Shown here: in pieces, positions 58,528 to 64,000 of the stretch | How positions within the stretch are numbered: the first letter of the stretch is position 1 | How the letters are laid out: each line of letters opens with the position of its first letter | NCBI GenBank assembly: GCA_038503035.1 | Contig: JAVSML010001065.1 | Location: forward strand, 453,848-517,847 | Reading direction: 5' to 3' | Length of the DNA stretch: 64,000 bases | Source of the DNA: Crocodylus rhombifer | Taxonomy: Eukaryota > Chordata > Crocodylia > Crocodylidae | Program-made: the position numbers and the translations under genes | The notes under the pieces: model-generated | Told to the model about the DNA's origin: nothing | Database searches by the model: none | The model's input: the letters and a program-made list of their open reading frames with translations, nothing else

Positions 58528-58611
58528 GCTTATTCTTGTAAGAATCTATACAGGATACTGCTAGCATGTGCTCACTCTTGTCAAAATCTATAGAGCATAC
58601 TGCTAGCATGT
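58528..58611. repeat. 42-bp tandem duplication
   Basis: Units 58528-58569 and 58570-58611 share 'atactgctagcatgt' and 'aatctata'. They differ at several positions, so the duplication is not recent. Confidence 0.92.
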
Positions 58612-58614
58612 TTA

Positions 58615-59414
58615 CTGGATCAAGCTCCTAGATTTTGGGCAGAAGAGTATTCTAATCAGCTTTATGTTTCTTGAGCTGAGTGGCATCTTAGCCTTGCCAA
58701 GAAAATGGCAGTTTTCGGCATGCACAGGAGCTGAACTTTAGGAACCCAGGAATGTTACTGGTTAAGTTTCTGTGGCTCAGCTATCTACAAGGTTAGCTGG
58801 GGGTGTTGAAGATGGTGCTCTTGAACTTAGCTAAATGCTACATAAATTTCACTAAAATCCTTTTTGTTGGCTTGGACTTGAATCCCAAATTCTTCTTTAA
58901 TGGTTGTCACAATTGTTTTCTAAATTATTATTTCACTTTGAGTAAGATTTCTCAATAAAACAAAAATTCACAGGGGCTAACTGTCTATTCCCTCAGAATT
59001 TAGTGGACTTCTGCATGGAAGTAGGGGTCAACTCTTAGAGATCCAAATTTGAAATCATGATTAGGCTCTAAGTTTGTGAAGTAATTATCTAGGATGATTT
59101 TGTCTGCTACTGGATGTATGAACTTCCATTTCTGTAGTATCTTTTTCCATCCTACCACCTGTAACTAAAGTTTCAAGCTCTTACAATGTCTATGTATCAC
59201 AGCTTTGTAAAACAAGATGATCAATGATGAAAACAACAACATATTGACTACATGTTAATTGAGTCATTTCTAACAAAAGTCCAGCTGTGATGGGCCAAAC
59301 ATGATGTGGATGGATGATGTGCAGATGCTTATGCAGTTCTTATATGGTAAACTAGACTGTGAGACAAGGAAGTGTGCTTGCCCAAGAAAGAATTTCAAGG
59401 ACAACATAAATGTA
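58615..59414. other. no feature recognised
   Basis: AT-rich unique sequence. Confidence 0.5.
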
Positions 59415-59427
59415 TGCTTTATAAAGT

Positions 59428-59802
59428 CAGTATGCTAGAGGTGATATCTTTAATTAGATTAACTAGACAGTTGCAATTTTTTTTTCTTTATTTGCAAACT
59501 TTCGGGCACATGCACCCTTCCTCAGGCATAGGAGAATAAAAAGATGGTAAAATTTCTCCCAGGTAGAATGAAAATGAAAACTCCATCCTTCAACTCTCCT
59601 GTGAAATACAAGTTTTCATTTCTACCTGGGAGAAATGTTACAATCTTTGCATTTTCCTATGCCTGAGGAAGGGTGCATGTGCCTGAAAGTTTCCAAATAA
59701 AGAAAAAAAATTGCAAAGGTCTAGCTGGTCTAATAAAAGATATCACCTCTAGCATACTAACTGCTTGTATTCTTAGATCAATATGGCTACCACCTTTATT
59801 CT
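59428..59802. mobile_element. fold-back element: near-perfect palindrome with 13-bp flanking repeat
   Basis: The arms are 59429-59582 and 59611-59758, inverted with respect to each other, with a 28-base spacer. Matching blocks include 'agtatgctagaggtgatatc', 'cctcaggcatagga' and 'tttctcccaggtag'. Sequence 59759-59802 ('aactgcttgtattcttagat', 'caatatggctaccaccttta') belongs to the right side only. The whole is bounded by identical 'tgctttataaagt' at 59415-59427 and 59803-59815. A 13-bp duplication is typical of target-primed retroposition rather than of cut-and-paste transposons. The arm resembles a tail repeated widely in amniotes. Non-coding. Confidence 0.8.
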
Positions 59803-59819
59803 TGCTTTATAAAGTGTAA

Positions 59820-61935
59820 CCTTCCACCTAACTCTTTTTGAATTCTTTATTATAAGTAGGTAGCAATGAAGTGCAAAGTTGAAAGAAGGTAGAAGTTTTT
59901 CTAAATAATAATAGTACCCATTGGGGAAGTAGAGAACACGAGATGAAGCAGCAGACTGACTTATATGCTAAATGGTGCTGTAAATTTTGTGCGAAAAGTT
60001 GTTTGTCAGGCATAGTCCTGGACAGCCATTAGCCCACCAGTGAACTAAACTCATCTACTTCCACTCTTGCACTCCCATCTTTGATTATGAAGGATTTATG
60101 ACAAAATGTCACTGTACACAATTATATTATTGTCACAGTCTTGTAGAGTTATTTTTATTTGGACCACAATTTCTGGCTCTCCGTTATTTTTTCTCCACAT
60201 ATTTTGTGACTCTATAAATTTATTAGTAGTACTTTCCTTTGGTTTAATATTAGAAAGAATCCAAATGAGTTGGGTTTCTTTTTTGTTGACAGGCAATTCA
60301 TATAACAGCAGCATGCTATCATTTACCAGCTGTCTGCACATTTTACAGACACTTGCTTTGTTCTCTACTATGTTGGTCTACCTTGCTACCTTATCTGGAA
60401 TTAGTGACGGTATTCCACAATACATGCAGGTGTCTTCTGATTGCCATTTTTGGAGAGAAGCCATCAGCCAATATTCAATTACTAATTCAAGCATATCATT
60501 ATCACATTCATTATAGAATATAACAGTGTAATGTGGCTAAATAACAAAATGCCATTTAATTGTTGCCAGAGATCTACAATGATGTGTACATGATAGTATT
60601 TTTGGCAGAAATATTTGCTCTCATAGTCCCTTTTTTCTCATGCTGTGTTCTGTCTCCAGTGAAAAATTGGCTATATACAAAGATTTTCTTCTGTTTTTCT
60701 TGAGGTAAATTGAAATTAGAAGAGAAAAGACTCAACCCTTCCCTAGTAATATCATAGATCAACATTTAAAAACATAGCTTTATCTGTGCATACTCCACTT
60801 TGCATGCAGTTTTTTAAAGTAACGTTTTGGTATAGAAGTGTTACAATCTGAATGTGCAGACATGCCCAAACGGAGGTCAAAAAAGAGTTGCTTAGAGGGT
60901 ATTATGCAAAAAATGCATATCCTTGTGATATTCCTGTGCAAAAATTCTTTTGCATAAAGTGGAAACCAGTTTGTGAACACCTTAACAATTAGGACATATT
61001 TGGATCACAGTATCAACAGAAAGATGAGAGATGTCTCTTGTCAGTAAATAACAGAAACCTGACTCCTGGACAACCACAGATATCAGACAAAATATCAATA
61101 AGATGAATCAAATGATTTTAAACTAATAAAGCCACATCCCCCAAATAAGGAATAGAAAATATTTTAGAATAGTTTGTCTAGAAGTTTATTTTTTCTGGCC
61201 TGGGTTTTTTTTTAAATGCCATTTTGTGAGCATTTTATGCTTTACTACTGAAGCAAAGGTACAATACAATAGTGAAGTATCAATTATCCCTAAACTGGCA
61301 TTTCAGAACTCATTTAAACACTTGGCAATTTTCTGACGAACATATCTACAAGATCAGTACAAGGTACTTTAATTTCTACAAGTCAGAGTTTTATGGTTCA
61401 TATTTTTATTTTCTTTTATATGAAGATTCTTAGGCAAATTCCTGTTAGGGTCTTCAGCTTAAAAATGACAAGAATGTAATAAAATTCAGGCTAGGTGCAG
61501 ATTGATCTATAGTCATCATACATGGTTACATTTTGGGGTACAAACAGTTGAAAGGATTTATCAGCTTTGGGTGACTAAAATGAGGTCTACAAACCTCCTC
61601 AATTTAATGAAATGTAGTTTTCTGGTATAATGGTCCAAGGAATAGCATAGAGAAATAACAGGCAGACTGAGGAAGCAGTAAAAGGGAGTCCCTTATAAAA
61701 AATACGGGATCATTGTTATTACATATCACATTGGTGATGTTCAAGGCATAATATCTGTATGTGGCTCTATGGCTTTTTAAATAAAATACATTATATAATA
61801 GCAGTGATGTCAAACTGATTGCTTTTCACTTTAGGTTGATGGTGGTCTCAACAATTCTGCTTACCCCACCCCAGAGATTAGATAGACACATTTTATCTGC
61901 TCCTTCCTAATTGATCAGATTTATTTCCCCTTTTC
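59820..61935. other. no feature recognised
   Basis: AT-rich unique sequence. A 136-codon frame at 60106-60516 (+) and the opposing frame at 60096-60341 (-) resemble no known protein. Confidence 0.45.
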
Positions 61936-61937
61936 TT

Positions 61938-62165
61938 CCCTTATACCCCTTTGCACTCTCTTTTCTCTAATTTTTCACCCAGTTCCTCTCTCTTGCCCCC
62001 TTGCCAGCCTCTCAGTCTTTTTCTTCTTCTCTGGTCCTCTCATTTACCTTTCCACTGATCCATCCTTATTCTGTGTCTCTTGGAACACTGTTTCTCCATG
62101 CTATAGCCCTATGACCTTGTTTTCCCTGATCATTGCTCCCTCTGGCTGGTACTATTCATGCTCAA
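61938..62165 (+). repeat. dispersed pyrimidine-rich repeat, copy 1
   Basis: It shares 'cttatacccctttgcac' (61940-61956) and, in the same order, 'tttcacccag', 'tctcagtc', 'cttggaac' and 'ctgatcat' with the copy at 63268-63500. Divergence is high and no known family was recognised. Confidence 0.55.
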
Positions 62166-62169
62166 GCAA

Positions 62170-63267
62170 ATGGAGTATAGGGACAGTTAAAAAGAATCTG
62201 ACTCTAGAACTCTTTCTGTCATTTTACGTAACAGGGTCTTTCTCTGTGTCATTGGAGAACTATACAGGGAGTGACAGTACACTCCACAAGAGGCAGTTGA
62301 TAAAGATCAATCCCTGATAACGGATCAGATGATACTACCTTCAAGCCCTAGGCTCTAGGGCCTAGAGGATCTCTTCTCCTTATTTATTCCATGTATGTGG
62401 AACAGTGAAAGAGGCTGAAGAACTTTTCTGCTTACTGATAATGCTGAGGGACTGATATTCGTACAAATAAACAAATGTTACCCTTACGCTACATCTTACA
62501 AGGCATAAACCTTGAGGATACAGAGAGAAGTAAGAGAACTGTCTGTATAGGATGTTTATTAGTAATGGACTATTTTCCATTAATCAGTCAGTTTAGTGTA
62601 AAGGAATAAAGAAGGGACTTATCTTACATTAATAGGAATTCAGCTACATACAGTGCTGCTAAATTGCTGTTACTTATGTCTTCATTTTTGACAGGCTCCT
62701 GTAGTACATTGGGCATTTTTGAGCTAGCCACAGTCCTTTTTTCAGCCATGATATTTTTCTATACTTTCTAATTTATAATGACCTATAACTTAACACCAGA
62801 AGTACTGGACTAATGTAATAAAAAAGGTCAGTATTACTGATTCAGGAAGTTCTCGCACTATAGAAGAATGTCATTTAAAAAAACAATTCATAGCAGTTAA
62901 GAACTCCATATGTATTTTGCTCCTAAACATGTTTTTTAATAGGTGATTTTAATAAAATTGCTATTTGTACCTATTAACTGTTGCATATTAAAATTATTCA
63001 CTTTTATGATATAATTCCATTACATTTTCTACTGTTTTGGTGCTAACATTTAGTGAGATGCAGTCCTGAAATTGTGTATTTAGGGAATGCTAATTTGGTG
63101 TATTTTGCTCGTATCTAGACATCACTCCATCACCAGTATAGGTTTTCATGGTGGTGTTCTGGCTGCGAGGAAGATGGCTACCAAACTATTCCAGGGCTGG
63201 TATGCATACACATGGACTCATTAGCAGGCACATAGGTATGTACAAAAGGTCATATATGCCTTGCTAT
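62170..63267. other. no feature recognised
   Basis: AT-rich unique sequence. Confidence 0.5.
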
Positions 63268-63500
63268 GCTTCTCTTATACCCCTTTGCACCTTTTCTTTT
63301 CTAGTCTTTCACCCAGCTCTGATCCCTTGTCCCCTTTTTCTTCTCCCCAACCTCCTCTAATTTTCTTCCAACGTCTCAGTCCTTTCCTTCTTCAATTCAG
63401 TCTGAAGATCAGATCAGTCTTGGAACTCTGTGCCCAGATATATACAAACCTTCATTTCAGGGCCAATTTTCCTTTCTGATCATCTTGTTCCTTGCTGCCT
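63268..63500 (+). repeat. dispersed pyrimidine-rich repeat, copy 2
   Basis: Second copy in the same orientation, 1,334 bases downstream of copy 1. The shared 17-mer lies at 63274-63290. Confidence 0.55.
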
Positions 63501-64000
63501 TATTACAGGTATTCTTAAGGCCTAACCCACAGCAAAACTCCAAGGGCCAAGCTTAAACAGTGAGAGACAAAAATATGCACAGGTTTGCTGGAACCAAAAC
63601 ATCATGTCTTCTCATCTAGAAAACAGTTGTTGCTGTAGCCTTTATACAGTAATGACAAATGCCACAAAATTCAATGGAACATTTCTCATGGTAAAAATGT
63701 GCATCTTTGCCTAGTTACTTAAAAGTTGTACTTGGTTTTGGTGCCTGTATTTCACAGCATAAGTCATATCATATGATATGACATAACCTGATCTGTGACA
63801 TTCTGTGATTCATTCAGACACTGTATAGTTCATCTCCTAGGTTCAGAGATTTCTATTGATAAATAAGTGTAATATTTTCATGACCATCATATAAGCTGAT
63901 GGAGTTATTTCCAGTGTCATTGCTAACAAATTACTGCATTGGAAGGAAGGAAAGACAGCAAGAAGGCACAGCAGCCCTCCTGGCTCTCCAGGGACCTAGC
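63501..64000. other. no feature recognised
   Basis: Unique sequence with one 20-bp perfect palindrome, 'gtcatatcatatgatatgac', at 63763-63782. Confidence 0.5.

Noticed and set aside
60096..60516. Overlapping frames of 136 (+) and 81 (-) codons, possibly a gene
   Set aside because: Neither strand shows a recognisable domain, a good start context or splice signals. The minus reading ('CMYCGIPSLIPDKVAR') is suggestive but is followed at once by stops and matches no family I know.

Overview
This is a non-coding stretch of a vertebrate genome. It is AT-rich, has no convincing host exon, and is built largely from transposable-element copies of several ages. Many CR1 LINE copies end in the tail that gives 'catagatt(t)catag...ggttggaaggga(c)c', and there are old MIR SINEs and GC-rich non-autonomous DNA elements with termini resembling 'gggtgc(g)tctacac'. 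Together these suggest a sauropsid, most likely a crocodilian, with a turtle as the main alternative. That assignment is inference from repeat content. No bacterial features, CRISPR arrays, tRNA or rRNA genes were seen.

Layout. 1-2360: mostly unique sequence. 2361-5400: long CR1 copy (-) with a broken ORF2. 6030-7600: very old CR1 (+). 7638-8256: CR1 fragment (-) abutting head-to-head a long, young CR1 (+, 8257-11302) whose ORF2 is broken by only a few lesions. 11620-14557: an older non-CR1 reverse-transcriptase LINE (-) with a C-terminal Cys/His finger-like motif. It carries a hAT-type element (11960-12716) and a TA-flanked Tigger/pogo-like MITE (14032-14411), and is bounded by another CR1 piece (14558-15352). 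17.9-22.5 kb: MIR SINEs, a GC-rich element with a decayed Myb/SANT-like ORF, and CR1 tails. 22.5-28.9 kb: featureless. 28.9-31.8 kb: a second hAT-type element containing a 100-N assembly gap, then a third hAT-like element. 31.8-32.9 kb: a CpG-rich segment. 36.6-39.2 kb: CR1 tail, MIR and a hairpin MITE.

41.6-42.6 kb: a decayed Ty3/gypsy-type integrase and pol C-terminus (-). 43159-43680: a solo LTR with a perfect 5-bp target duplication. 46.5-46.8 kb: a MITE with three consecutive palindromes. 49.8-50.6 kb: old CR1. 51.7-56.1 kb: three minisatellite-bearing GC-rich elements with striking hairpins. 56.8-57.1 kb: another MITE. 57394-58472: a 1.08-kb LTR with a 5-bp target duplication. 59428-59802: a nearly perfect 330-bp palindrome flanked by a 13-bp direct repeat. 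The remainder is mostly unique AT-rich sequence.

Nothing here forms an operon or a working pathway. The interest lies in insertion order, broken reverse transcriptases and integrase, and fold-back structures.
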